A stretch of DNA of 34,510 nt from JAXHUH01 sp034211175 (GCA_034211175.1 JAXHUH010000143.1:1-34510), one strand, 5' to 3'; shown: positions 1 to 7,272, counted from the first letter of the stretch. Translations and numbers: made by a program. The notes: generated by a model not told the origin, from the sequence alone.

Positions 1-1
1 C

Positions 2-91
2 CTGCTCACGTTCGGGCTGAACGGCCCCGACTACGACATGGACGGCCTCGGCGACTGGCTGGCCTGGCGAGACGACCGCAACCAGGGCTGA
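2..91 (+). CDS. C-terminal end of an unidentified protein (5' truncated by window)
   Basis: An open frame enters from the window edge and ends at TGA 89-91. It encodes about 29 residues rich in Gly, Asp and Trp, ending DRNQG. Third codon positions are nearly all G/C, as in the other genes here, and a strong hairpin (108-137) follows, so this is very likely a true gene end. There is too little sequence to name a family. Confidence 0.6.
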   Translation: MLTFGLNGPDYDMDGLGDWLAWRDDRNQG

Positions 92-107
92 CGCCCCGAC
101 ACCCGGT

Positions 108-137
108 GGCCACGGCCGGGCCCGGCCGGCCGTGGCC
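108..137 (+). terminator. Strong GC hairpin, probable terminator of the first gene
   Basis: Perfect 12-bp inverted repeat (GGCCACGGCCGG / CCGGCCGTGGCC) with a 6-nt loop, starting 16 nt after the stop codon at 91. There is no T-tract, which is common for actinobacterial terminators. The role is inferred from stem strength and position. Confidence 0.6.
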
Positions 138-143
138 CGACGG

Positions 144-181
144 TGACACGTGATCGCAACCGGGCTGTGACACGTGGTCGC
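144..181 (+). promoter_or_regulatory. Two direct copies of TGACACGTGRTCGC upstream of the surface-protein gene
   Basis: TGACACGTGATCGC (144-157) and TGACACGTGGTCGC (168-181) differ at one base and are 24 bp apart, about two helical turns, each with a CACGTG core. They lie 262 bp or more before the surface-protein start at 443. The spacing suggests a binding site for a regulator bound on one face of the DNA; the regulator is unknown. A TAGACT hexamer at 206-211 could be a -10 element, but no good -35 was seen. The rest of 92-442 holds no gene. Confidence 0.35.
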
Positions 182-237
182 TCGGATCGTTCGAGGTCAG
201 ACCGTTAGACTGTCGAGGTTCCTCACAAGGCGGTAGC

Positions 238-279
238 CCCCGGAGCGTCATCCGGGGCCTGAGCGAAAGCGGGTTCGCT
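238..279 (+). other. Two adjacent hairpins in the possible 5' leader of the surface-protein gene
   Basis: CCCCGGA (238-244) pairs with TCCGGGG (251-257) around a 6-nt loop, and AGCGAA (262-267) pairs with TTCGCT (274-279) around a 6-nt loop. They are only 4 nt apart and about 165-205 nt before the ATG at 443. They could form a structured leader; no known riboswitch consensus was recognised. Confidence 0.3.
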
Positions 280-442
280 TCGGCGGATTCAGTTCCGGAC
301 ATCTTCGGCTCCGGTGCCCGCGCCTGCGGTGCGACGGACCTCGACCGCCGGCACACCTCGCGTGTGCCAGCCGTCCATCGGGCGTCACCGTTGCCGTCGA
401 ACCAGTCCGAACCCGCTGCGCCGCGCTCTCGAAAGGCGGAAG

Positions 443-1372
443 ATGCGACGCGCACACACCCGTTTCCCGGCCGCGCTCCTTGCGGTCGTCGGCCTGGTCC
501 TCGGCAGCCAGGCGATGGCGTTCGCACAGGACGTCGACGTGCCCTACGGCCCCCTGTTCGACACCGAGCCGGTCGACGGCGTCCACATCCAGCTGTTCTT
601 CCCGACCTCGTCGTTCGAGGACGGCCGCGACGGGACCTGCGAGTTCCGCATCAACACCCACCTCGGCATCGAGGACATCGAGCAGAACACCGACTACGAC
701 GAGTCGACGGTGACGTTCGTGCTCGAGGGCGCAACCGGTGAGCTCGGCCGCGAGGACCTGGTCGCCCAGGAGTACGAGACGATCTCGATCTTCGACATCG
801 ACGCCCTCGTCGCCGCCACCGCCCAGAACACCCAGTACCTGACCGTCCGCTGGTTCGGGACGCTGGCCGGTTCGGGCACGGCGACCGAGACGCCCTTCGA
901 GGGCGGTCCCCTCACCGTGGCCTCGCTGATCGATCCGAACCTCGATCGCCAGTCGGACTGCGGCCTCGACCTGCAGACCACGACGACGACGCAGGCGACC
1001 ACCACGACGACCGAGGCGACGACCACGACGACCGAGGCGACGACCACGACGACCGAGGCCACGACCACGACGACCGAGGCCACGACGACCACGACGACGG
1101 TGGAGACCACCTCCACCACCGCAACCGGCGGCGTCGATCCCACGGTCGTGTCGACCACGGTGACCCCGACGACCGCGGCGTCGCCGACGTCGACCACGGC
1201 CTCGGGTGTGGTCGTGGCCGCCGCCCAGACGTCCGTGCCGGTCGCCAGCGGCGTCCTCCCGTTCACCGGGCCGGGCATCGACGTGCACACCGCCGTCGCC
1301 GCCGTGTCGATGTTCGTCGCGGCCGGGCTCGTGTTCCTCGCCGGCGAGCGCCGCGTCAAGCGGCTGCGGTGA
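443..1372 (+). CDS. Sortase-anchored (LPFTG) Thr-rich surface protein
   Basis: A 309-aa secreted protein. The ATG at 443 is chosen because it follows a GAAAGGCGG purine stretch and opens a classic signal peptide: Arg-rich start, hydrophobic residues about 10-26, likely cleavage after AFA near residue 28. Residues about 30-175 form an unrecognised extracellular domain. A Thr-rich stalk follows, with five 7-residue units (TTTTTQA once, TTTTTEA four times), then Thr/Ser/Val-rich linker. The C-terminus carries the full cell-wall sorting signal: LPFTG at residues 272-276 (bases 1256-1270), a hydrophobic helix, and a basic tail ending RRVKRLR. By family knowledge, a sortase would cut between T and G and attach the protein to the cell wall. 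No sortase gene is in the window. The stalk is probably O-glycosylated (inference). The ligand or function of the N-terminal domain is unknown. Confidence 0.85.
   Translation: MRRAHTRFPAALLAVVGLVLGSQAMAFAQDVDVPYGPLFDTEPVDGVHIQLFFPTSSFEDGRDGTCEFRINTHLGIEDIEQNTDYDESTVTFVLEGATGELGREDLVAQEYETISIFDIDALVAATAQNTQYLTVRWFGTLAGSGTATETPFEGGPLTVASLIDPNLDRQSDCGLDLQTTTTTQATTTTTEATTTTTEATTTTTEATTTTTEATTTTTTVETTSTTATGGVDPTVVSTTVTPTTAASPTSTTASGVVVAAAQTSVPVASGVLPFTGPGIDVHTAVAAVSMFVAAGLVFLAGERRVKRLR
977..1081 (+). repeat. Five 21-bp coding repeats encoding the TTTTTEA stalk
   Basis: Five consecutive 21-bp units inside the surface-protein gene encode TTTTT followed by QA or EA. The unit is a multiple of three, so changes in copy number would lengthen or shorten the stalk without a frameshift. 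Units are nearly identical at the DNA level, using ACC/ACG codons, which suggests recent expansion. Confidence 0.8.
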
Positions 1373-1388
1373 GGCGCGGCACCTCGTC

Positions 1389-1410
1389 CCGGGCGTGAAC
1401 CGGCGCCCGG
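1389..1410 (+). terminator. Hairpin after the surface-protein gene
   Basis: CCGGGCG (1389-1395) and CGCCCGG (1404-1410) form a 7-bp stem with an 8-nt loop, 16 nt after the stop at 1372. No T-tract. Probable terminator separating the surface-protein gene from the Nudix gene. Confidence 0.45.
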
Positions 1411-1446
1411 CGTGACCGCCGCGGGGTCGTCGGCGACACTGGGCCG

Positions 1447-1914
1447 GTGAGCAGCGCGCGCTTCAGAGCCGGGGTCGGTGTCCTCGTCGTCGGCGACGAC
1501 GGCCGCGTCCTGGCCTTCGAACGCTCGGACCTGGGGAGCTGGCAGGCCCCCCAGGGCGGCATCGACGAGGGCGAGGCACCCATCGACGCCGCGCGGCGCG
1601 AGCTCGCCGAGGAGACCGCGCTCAGCTGGCCAGGCGACGTCGAGCTGGTGGCCGACCACCCGGCGTGGCTGGGCTACGAGTTCCCGGCAGAGGCCGACGT
1701 GTCCTGGAACCGGCTCGGGCAGGTGCACAAGTGGTTCCTCGTCCGCCTCGTCGGCGACCCGTCGGCCATCGACCTGCGTGAGGGCACGTCCCATCAGGAG
1801 TTCTCCCGCTGGCAGTGGATGACCGTGGCCGAGCTCATCGACCAGACGTGGCCGCCGCGCCGACCGATCTATCGCATCCTGGCCGCCGAGTGGGCTTCTC
1901 ACCTCGCGGGCTAG
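1447..1914 (+). CDS. Nudix hydrolase, RppH/diadenosine polyphosphatase-like
   Basis: A 155-aa single-domain Nudix protein, the usual length for the family. The Nudix box starts at the GG near residue 37: G-x5-E-x7-REL-x-EE, then T-A-L where the consensus has x-G-U, so the late Gly is Ala. The metal-binding REL-x-EE core is intact. The N-terminal RAGVGVLVV strand, QAPQGG, and VHKWFL resemble RNA pyrophosphohydrolases (RppH/NudH), which remove pyrophosphate from 5' ends or split dinucleoside polyphosphates. The substrate cannot be fixed from sequence. Start GTG 1447 has no Shine-Dalgarno, but GACACT lies 6 nt upstream, so a leaderless message is possible. The 3' end is duplicated just downstream (1885-2060). 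Confidence 0.85.
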   Translation: MSSARFRAGVGVLVVGDDGRVLAFERSDLGSWQAPQGGIDEGEAPIDAARRELAEETALSWPGDVELVADHPAWLGYEFPAEADVSWNRLGQVHKWFLVRLVGDPSAIDLREGTSHQEFSRWQWMTVAELIDQTWPPRRPIYRILAAEWASHLAG

Positions 1915-2060
1915 GAGTGGTGGCTCGGCGGCGCGCCGAGTGGGCTTCGCACCTCGCGGGCTAGAAGTGGCGGCTCGGCGGCGCGCCGAGTGGGCCTCTC
2001 ACCTCTCGGGTGACGCGTGGCGGCTCACCTCTCGGGTGACGCGTGGCGGCTCGGCGGCGC
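1885..2060. repeat. Tandem 50-bp repeats built from the Nudix gene 3' end, plus a nested 26-bp duplication
   Basis: Units begin at 1885, 1935 and 1985 with period 50. Units 1 and 2 differ at three bases. Unit 1 contains the real end of the Nudix gene (EWASHLAG and its stop), and units 2 and 3 repeat that end as non-coding copies. Unit 3 also has an exact 26-bp internal duplication (2000-2025 and 2026-2051). The last part, read on the minus strand, encodes the final residues of the AraC-type regulator, so the array joins the ends of two convergent genes. Confidence 0.85.
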
Positions 2061-2777
2061 GCCCATCGCGGCGGTGAACATCGCGGTGAACGCGCTCGGC
2101 GTCGAGTAGCCGACCCGGACGGCCACGTCGGTGACCGGCGTGCCCTCGGCGAGCAGCCGCAGCGCGTGGACCAGGCGCTGGCGGCGACGCCACGCGGCGA
2201 TGCCGAGCCCCGTGTCCGCCGCGAAGCGCCGCTCGAGCGTGCGCCGGCTCGCGCCCACCTGCCGGGCGAGGTCGTCGAGCGACGAGTGCGCCGCCTCCTC
2301 GGAGGTGAGCAACTCGGCGAGCGCCCGCGCCTGCGGGTCGCCGGGCCACGGCAGGCGGACCGGTGTGTCGGGCAGACCGGCCAGCTGGTCGACGAGGACA
2401 CCGACGAGCCGGGCCGAGGGGTCGTCGTCGAGGTCGAGCGGGCAGCGACGGACGGTCTCGAGGATCAGCTCCCGCACCAGCGCGGTGACGTCGACGGTGC
2501 GCCAGCGGGGGGCCATTAGCCCGAGCCCGCTGCGGAAGTACAGCGTGCGAACCGAGACCCGCCCGCCCATCTCGATGCGGAACCACCGGCCGTCGGGTGC
2601 CCACAGGGCCCGCTGCGGTGGCACGACCCACACGTCGTCGGCCGCGTGCACGGTCATGACCCCGCGCGTCGCGTAGAGGAGCAGGTCCCAGCCCGCCTCG
2701 GTCGGCAACTGCACCGTGCCGCTCGGGTGGGTCACCGCGTAGCTGCGCACCGCAGGGCTCGGGACGGCCTGTCGCAT
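2025..2777 (-). CDS. AraC-family transcriptional regulator with N-terminal cupin-like domain
   Basis: A 250-aa protein. The N-terminal half (about 10-110) looks like the small beta-barrel sensor domain of AraC regulators. The C-terminus has the double helix-turn-helix: SLDDLARQVGASRRTLERRF, then VTDVAVRVGYSTPSAFTAMF, with the typical G-Y-S-T-P-S-A-F core of the second helix. The start at 2777 (MRQAV) is chosen because CATACT lies exactly 7 nt upstream on the minus strand, which fits a -10 element for a leaderless transcript; MPRH at 2801 is the alternative. It is divergent from the VOC gene at 2869, a possible target. The last residues (SRHASPER) are encoded inside the tandem repeat, so its exact C-terminus has probably been changed by the duplication. 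Confidence 0.85.
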   Translation of the reverse strand: MRQAVPSPAVRSYAVTHPSGTVQLPTEAGWDLLLYATRGVMTVHAADDVWVVPPQRALWAPDGRWFRIEMGGRVSVRTLYFRSGLGLMAPRWRTVDVTALVRELILETVRRCPLDLDDDPSARLVGVLVDQLAGLPDTPVRLPWPGDPQARALAELLTSEEAAHSSLDDLARQVGASRRTLERRFAADTGLGIAAWRRRQRLVHALRLLAEGTPVTDVAVRVGYSTPSAFTAMFTAAMGAPPSRHASPER

Positions 2778-2784
2778 CGGCGAC

Positions 2785-2790
2785 AGTATG
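2785..2790 (-). promoter_or_regulatory. -10 element (CATACT) for a leaderless AraC-regulator transcript
   Basis: Read on the minus strand, CATACT is followed by 7 nt and then the ATG at 2777, so transcription would start at or next to the start codon. No convincing -35 hexamer was seen at 17 bp. Confidence 0.45.
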
Positions 2791-2868
2791 TGTCGTGGCA
2801 TCGACGGCACGCCACAGGTGCCCAGATCGACACTGGTTGCGGATCGACCGCAGACCTCAGGAGCCGAC

Positions 2869-3264
2869 GTGAACGCCCCGCTCACCCACTTCGCCATCAA
2901 CTCCGACGACGTCGAGCGCGACCGGCGCTTCTACGAGGAGGTGTTCGGCTGGGAGTTCACCGCGTGGGGCCCGCCCGGCTTCTACCGGATCACCACCGGC
3001 AACGATCCCGGTGGCGCCGGCGAGGGGACGGTCGGCGGCGCGCTCCAGGCCCGCCGTGAGCTGGTCGAGGGGACGCCGACGATCGGCTACGAGTGCTCGA
3101 TGTCGGTCGACGACGTCGATGTGGTCGCCGCGACCGTCGAGCGGCAGGGAGGCACGCTGCTCATGAAGCGCACGACCATCACCGGCGTCGGGCACCTGAT
3201 CGCGTTCTCGGACCCGTCGGGCAACGTGGCGATGGCCATGCAGTACGACACCGCCGCAGAGTGA
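2869..3264 (+). CDS. VOC-superfamily (glyoxalase/bleomycin-resistance-like) protein
   Basis: A 131-aa protein. GTG 2869 is chosen because AGGAG (2859-2863) sits 5 nt upstream and the domain begins right after it. The fold shows two beta-alpha-beta-beta-beta modules: LTHFAINSDDVERDRRFYEEVFGWEF first, then ECSMSVDDVDVVAATVERQGGTLL with the final FSDPSGNVAMAMQ, typical of this superfamily. His in LTHF and Glu/Asp near the strand ends could bind metal, but the enzyme is unassigned: VOC members include lyases, dioxygenases and antibiotic-binding proteins. It is divergent from the AraC-type regulator and convergent with the desaturase, with a gap of 28 nt. Confidence 0.85.
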   Translation: MNAPLTHFAINSDDVERDRRFYEEVFGWEFTAWGPPGFYRITTGNDPGGAGEGTVGGALQARRELVEGTPTIGYECSMSVDDVDVVAATVERQGGTLLMKRTTITGVGHLIAFSDPSGNVAMAMQYDTAAE

Positions 3265-3292
3265 ACCGGCCGCTCGGCGCCGACGCGGCGGA

Positions 3293-4288
3293 TCAGGCGG
3301 CCGTGTGACGGGCGCGGGGTGCGCCGCTCGAGCACGCCTTCCAGAACGCCCGATAGTTCGGGTACGTGATCTCCTCGGTCACCCAGCCGGAGTCGACCAG
3401 CTCCCGGTGCAGCTCGGGGAGGCGGTTCCACGGGACGCCCATGTCGGCGTGGTGGGCGAGGTGCCAGCCGATGTTGTACGGCACCAGGTAGAAGCGGGCG
3501 AGCGGCCGCTGGCGGATCACGTGCGTCGTGAGGCGACGGTCGGGGGAACGGACCATCCCGCCGTGCTCGGCGATCGCCCGCAGGCGGTTGACCACCTTCC
3601 ACAGCGTCGCCCACGACGCGAACCACACGACGTAGGCGAGCGGCTGGCCGAGGACGACGCACACGACGAGCGCCACGGCATGGAGGGCGAGGACCTGGCG
3701 CAGCTCACGGGAGCCGGCCCGGGCGCCCCGGATCATCGATCGGACGTTCTTGTAGGCGCTGACGCCGGTGGCGTCCCGGCGCAGCTTGCGACGCCACGAG
3801 TCGGCCGGGACCGGGTACCCGGCGTAGAGCGCCAGGTCGGGCTCCTCGGGGCCGAGCTCGTCGCGGTGATGGCTCATGTGGGCCCGCCGGTAGGCCATCA
3901 CCGCGGTGAACGACGGGTACCCGAGCAGCCAGCGGCCGACGAGGTCGTTGGCCCGGCGGTTGGTGAAGAGCAGCCGGTGGGCGGCCTCGTGGGCGAGACT
4001 GTTCAACATGGCGTGCCCCCGCCCCATCAGCACGAACGCCGCGAGCCAGGCCCACCACGTCCCGATGACCGCGGCGAGCACCACCACGCCGACCGTCTGG
4101 GCCAGGCAGCTGACGACCGCGACGCCGTTGCGCAGGTTCGGGATGCGGCGCAGGTCGTCGCGCAGCTCCCGCACCGGCATGCCCCGCTTGTTGAGGCGCT
4201 CGGTGGGGAGCACGTCGGGTAGGGCCGACGGCGGCGGCACGAGCGTGTCGAGGAAGCTCCCGGTGGAAGAGGCCGCAGTCGTACGCAT
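3293..4288 (-). CDS. Membrane fatty acid desaturase family protein
   Basis: A 331-aa di-iron membrane desaturase/hydroxylase. Three histidine boxes are visible: HEAAH (100-104), HMSHH (137-141) and HLAHH (276-280), plus EHGG (241-244), which often supplies a further ligand. Hydrophobic segments lie near 55-90 and 200-230. Such enzymes add double bonds or hydroxyl groups to lipid acyl chains using O2 and electrons from ferredoxin or a reductase; the position specificity is unknown. The ATG at 4288 is supported by a good promoter on the minus strand (TTGATC-N17-TATCAT) ending 7 nt before it, so the message is probably leaderless. The divergent neighbour is a PaaX-type regulator. Confidence 0.87.
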   Translation of the reverse strand: MRTTAASSTGSFLDTLVPPPSALPDVLPTERLNKRGMPVRELRDDLRRIPNLRNGVAVVSCLAQTVGVVVLAAVIGTWWAWLAAFVLMGRGHAMLNSLAHEAAHRLLFTNRRANDLVGRWLLGYPSFTAVMAYRRAHMSHHRDELGPEEPDLALYAGYPVPADSWRRKLRRDATGVSAYKNVRSMIRGARAGSRELRQVLALHAVALVVCVVLGQPLAYVVWFASWATLWKVVNRLRAIAEHGGMVRSPDRRLTTHVIRQRPLARFYLVPYNIGWHLAHHADMGVPWNRLPELHRELVDSGWVTEEITYPNYRAFWKACSSGAPRARHTAA

Positions 4289-4295
4289 GCCCGTG

Positions 4296-4324
4296 ATGAT
4301 ACGTCAGTCGATCGAATTGATCAA
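4296..4324 (-). promoter_or_regulatory. Desaturase promoter with overlapping palindromes
   Basis: On the minus strand, -35 TTGATC (4324-4319), a 17-bp spacer and -10 TATCAT (4301-4296) precede the ATG at 4288 by 7 nt. The -35 lies inside the palindrome TTGATCAA (4317-4324), and TCGATCGA (4308-4315) lies in the spacer. The patch is clearly AT-richer than its surroundings. A repressor bound to either palindrome would block the promoter (inference). Confidence 0.65.
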
Positions 4325-4420
4325 GAGGTGTGACACTGCCGGTGGGCTGGCGGGCCTCGCGGTGGCTGGCTTCGCCGTGGCGGGCGCGCCGTGGCCGCGG
4401 GCCCGCCACGGGACGGCGCG

Positions 4421-5191
4421 GTGAGCGGTGAACGTCCGGGGCGCCCGCCGCTGAGCGCCCGCTCCCTGGCCCTGTCGACCCTGCTCGGCACCGAGCCGCC
4501 GGTGCTGCCGGTACGGGCCCTGGCCGCGCTCGGCGAGCTGTTCGGCATCTCGAGCGGCACGATGCGGACCGCGTTGTCGCGCATGGTCTCGGCCGGTGAG
4601 CTCTCCGCCGACAACGGCGCCTACCGGCTCCTGGGACGCCACCTGGAGCGCCAGGCGTCCCAGGAGGTCGGCCGCCACCCGACGATCCGCTCGTGGGAGG
4701 GAGCGTGGCACGTCGCGTTCGTGCGCGCCGAGGGGCGCGACCTCGCACGCCGACGCGACTTCCGCACCACGATGACCAACCACCGCTTCGGCGAGCTGCG
4801 CCCGGAGGTGTGGCTGCGGCCGGCCAACCTCCCGGCACCGGCCGAACCGGGAGATGACGTGCTGATGACCACCGGCCCGCTCCGGACTGGCGACGAGCGC
4901 GGTCTCGCCGCCGAGCTGTGGGACCTCGATGGTTGGCAGGCAGAGGCACTGGCGCTGATCGCCGAGCTGGCCGACGCGGGCGACGAGCTCGCCCGCAGCG
5001 ACGACGACGCGCTGATCCCGCCGGACTTCCTGCTGTCGGCCGCCGTGTTGCGCCACCTGCGCGCCGACCCGTTGCTCCCCGTCGAGCTGCAACCCGAACG
5101 CTGGCCGGGCGACGACCTGCGCGTCGCCTACGAGCGCTTCGACGAGCGGTTCAAGGCGCGGCTGCGGTCGTTCCTCCAGCGGGCCAGTTGA
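4421..5191 (+). CDS. PaaX-family transcriptional regulator
   Basis: A protein of 256 aa from GTG 4421, or 266 aa from GTG 4391; neither has a clear Shine-Dalgarno, and the shorter form begins closer to the usual PaaX start. The N-terminal winged helix is characteristic: SARSLALSTLLG, then LAALGELFGISSGTMRTALSRMVSAGEL, closely matching the PaaX signature G-I-S-x-x-x-x-R-T-A-L-S-R-L. The middle (WEGAWHVAFV) and the C-terminal segment (ARSDDDALIPPDFLLSAAVLRHLRADPLLPVELQPERWPG) match PaaX domains two and three. PaaX itself is a phenylacetyl-CoA-responsive repressor, but no paa genes are present here, so the ligand is unknown. Likely targets are itself, the divergent desaturase, or the downstream amidohydrolase. 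Confidence 0.85.
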   Translation: MSGERPGRPPLSARSLALSTLLGTEPPVLPVRALAALGELFGISSGTMRTALSRMVSAGELSADNGAYRLLGRHLERQASQEVGRHPTIRSWEGAWHVAFVRAEGRDLARRRDFRTTMTNHRFGELRPEVWLRPANLPAPAEPGDDVLMTTGPLRTGDERGLAAELWDLDGWQAEALALIAELADAGDELARSDDDALIPPDFLLSAAVLRHLRADPLLPVELQPERWPGDDLRVAYERFDERFKARLRSFLQRAS

Positions 5192-5241
5192 CCCGTTCGT
5201 GGGAACGGGAGGGGTGCCGGCGAGGGGTAACGTCGTCGGCT

Positions 5242-6456
5242 GTGACTCGCACCCTCTTCGCTTCGGGATCAGTCGTCGACGGCACGGGGGCGCCGCCGGC
5301 TCACGCCGACATCGTGGTCGAGGACGGCCGCATCGTCGACATCGGGCCCGGTCTCGACGGGGACGAGTCGGTCGACTGCACGGGCAAGCTGGTCCTGCCC
5401 GGGATGATGGACTGCCACGTCCACTTCATGCTCGACGGCGACCTCGACCCGATGAGTGCGATGCGCACGCCGTTCTCGCTCAGCTTCTTCCGGGCCGCGG
5501 ACCGGATGGCCCGCACCCTGGCCTGCGGGATCACGTCGGTGCGCGAGGCCGGCGGCTCCGACCTCGGCGTCAAGGAGGCCCAGGAGCAGGGCATCGTCGC
5601 CGGCCCCCGGATGCAGATCGCCATCTCGATCCTGTCCCAGACCGGCGGCCACGGCGACGACTGGCAGGTGTGCGGTGCCGGGCTGCCCAGCATCGTCGGT
5701 GTCGAGCACCCCGGCCGCCCGCACAACATCGTCGACGGGCCCGACGAGATGCGCCGCAAGGTGCGCGAGCTGCTGCGCGCCGGCGCCGACGTGATCAAGG
5801 TGTGCACCTCCGGCGGCGTGCTCTCGCCCCGGGACGACCCCCGTCACGGCCACTTCCGTGACGACGAGCTGTCCGTGGCGGTAGCCGAGGCGGCCGCGGC
5901 CGGCGCCTGGGTGATGGCCCACGCCCAGGCGACCGACGGCATCAAGGCCGCGGTCCGCACCGGGATCCGATCGATCGAGCACGGCATCTACCTCGACGAC
6001 GAGGCGATCTCGATGATGCTGGAGCGGGGCACGTTCCTGGTGCCGACGCTCGTGGCCCCCAAGGGTGTGCTCGAGGCGTCCGAGCGGGGCATCGCGGTGC
6101 CGCCGGAGGCCGTCGAGAAGACGAAGATGGTCATGGAGCACCACCGTGACTCGATCGCCCGGGCGATCGAGGCCGGCGTGAAGGTGGCGATGGGCACCGA
6201 CTCCGGGGTCACGCCGCACGGCCAGAACCTTCGGGAGCTGTCCGAGATGGTGGGCTGTGGCATGTCGCCGATGGACGCCATCGTCGCCGCCACCCGCACC
6301 CCTGCCCAGCTCATGGGCATCGACGATGACCGGGGCACGCTCGAGGTCGGCCGGCGCGCCGACCTGGTGGTGCTCGACGGCGAGCAGCTCGACACGGTCG
6401 ACGGGATGACCGAGCGGATCACCGCCGTCTACCAGGACGGCGTGCAGGTCGCCTGA
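5242..6456 (+). CDS. Metal-dependent amidohydrolase (imidazolonepropionase/prolidase-like subgroup)
   Basis: A 404-aa amidohydrolase-superfamily enzyme. GTG 5242 is chosen because TAACGT (5228-5233) lies 8 nt upstream as a likely leaderless -10, and MTRTLFASGSVVDGTG begins the usual N-terminal beta-sandwich. Catalytic landmarks: HVH (59-61), Lys186 in VIKVCTSGG (the probable carboxylated metal-bridging lysine), His227 (MAHA), His247 (SIEHG) and Asp320 (MGTDSG). The set is complete, so the enzyme should be active. Related proteins hydrolyse acyl-dipeptides (Xaa-Pro or Xaa-Arg type) or cyclic amides; the substrate cannot be read from sequence. It lies 50 nt after the PaaX-type gene and converges on the methyltransferase with a 12-nt gap. 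Confidence 0.87.
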   Translation: MTRTLFASGSVVDGTGAPPAHADIVVEDGRIVDIGPGLDGDESVDCTGKLVLPGMMDCHVHFMLDGDLDPMSAMRTPFSLSFFRAADRMARTLACGITSVREAGGSDLGVKEAQEQGIVAGPRMQIAISILSQTGGHGDDWQVCGAGLPSIVGVEHPGRPHNIVDGPDEMRRKVRELLRAGADVIKVCTSGGVLSPRDDPRHGHFRDDELSVAVAEAAAAGAWVMAHAQATDGIKAAVRTGIRSIEHGIYLDDEAISMMLERGTFLVPTLVAPKGVLEASERGIAVPPEAVEKTKMVMEHHRDSIARAIEAGVKVAMGTDSGVTPHGQNLRELSEMVGCGMSPMDAIVAATRTPAQLMGIDDDRGTLEVGRRADLVVLDGEQLDTVDGMTERITAVYQDGVQVA

Positions 6457-6468
6457 GCTCCGGCCCGC

Positions 6469-7272
6469 TCAGGGCACCGCCGCGGCGACGGTCATCGCCA
6501 TCGCCGCGAACACGAAGCCACCCCGCTCGTCGAGCTCGCGCAACGAGGCGTCGTAGCGCTCCGCGTCTTCCCGGCTGATCGCTCCGGCCTCGACCGCCGC
6601 GTCCACGGCGCGGCCGAACGGCCCACCGGCGGCGAGCACCGCCTCGTAGGAGCGGTGCACGATCGGCGTCGCCCACACGGCGGTGACGTCGAGCCCGGCG
6701 TCGATGGCGAGGTCAGCCAGACGGCGCCCGACGCGCGGATTTGCGAACGTCGTCCGCCGATGAGCCAGGATCGCGCCGAAGGTGTCCTGGTGGTCGGTGG
6801 CGACGACGTGGGTGCCGTGGTCGGGCTCCGACAGCACGACCCGTCCGCCGGGCCGCACGACGCGGGCGATCTCGTGCACCACACGGCCGGGCTCCGCGGT
6901 GTGGACGAGCACGGCGCGGGCCGAGCAGCCGTCGAACCGGTCATCGTCGAACGGCAGCGCGACACCGTCGCCGACGACGATCGACGCACCGGAACCCGCG
7001 GTTCGCCGTCGGGCGGCGCGGGCCATCGTGGTCGATCGGTCGAGGCCGGTCGCCCGCGAGGTGCGCTCGCACAGTGCGACGAGATCGACGCCGGTCCCGC
7101 AACCGAGGTCGAGCACCCTCGTGTCGGAGCCGGGCGCGAGCAGGTCGACGGTGTGGTCGGGCGCGGCCCGGCGCTGGTGGTCCATCCAACGGACGTAGGC
7201 CTCGGCGTCGCGCTCGTCGTCGACGCGACCGAAGGCGCCCACGTCGATCAGCGGCACCGGGTCCGACGACAT
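6469..7272 (-). CDS. Class I SAM-dependent methyltransferase
   Basis: A 267-aa Rossmann-fold methyltransferase. Motif I is VLDLGCGTG (53-61), motif II includes the acidic ATGLD, and motif III/IV is VGDGVALPFDDDRFDGC, followed by ARVVRPGGRVVLSEPD. This is the UbiE/Methyltransf_11 pattern. The C-terminal 80 residues, ending in VFAAMAMTVAAAVP, are like those of small-molecule methyltransferases. The methyl acceptor is unknown. On the minus strand TAGGCT (7284-7279) is followed by 6 nt and then the ATG, a strong candidate leaderless -10. It converges with the amidohydrolase and is divergent from the gene at 7367. Confidence 0.88.
   Translation of the reverse strand: MSSDPVPLIDVGAFGRVDDERDAEAYVRWMDHQRRAAPDHTVDLLAPGSDTRVLDLGCGTGVDLVALCERTSRATGLDRSTTMARAARRRTAGSGASIVVGDGVALPFDDDRFDGCSARAVLVHTAEPGRVVHEIARVVRPGGRVVLSEPDHGTHVVATDHQDTFGAILAHRRTTFANPRVGRRLADLAIDAGLDVTAVWATPIVHRSYEAVLAAGGPFGRAVDAAVEAGAISREDAERYDASLRELDERGGFVFAAMAMTVAAAVP

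Noticed and set aside
230..300. Possible cyclic-di-GMP or cyclic-di-AMP riboswitch in the surface-protein leader
   Set aside because: The hairpins are real, but the conserved bases of GEMM and ydaO-type elements are missing.
248..1902. Long minus-strand open frames opposite the surface-protein gene
   Set aside because: They are the antisense of the Thr-repeat and other G/C-rich codons and encode low-complexity Arg/Gly/Val runs; no start signal or family.
4421..6456. Phenylacetate degradation locus suggested by the PaaX-type regulator
   Set aside because: No paa enzyme genes are present; the neighbours are a desaturase and an amidohydrolase.
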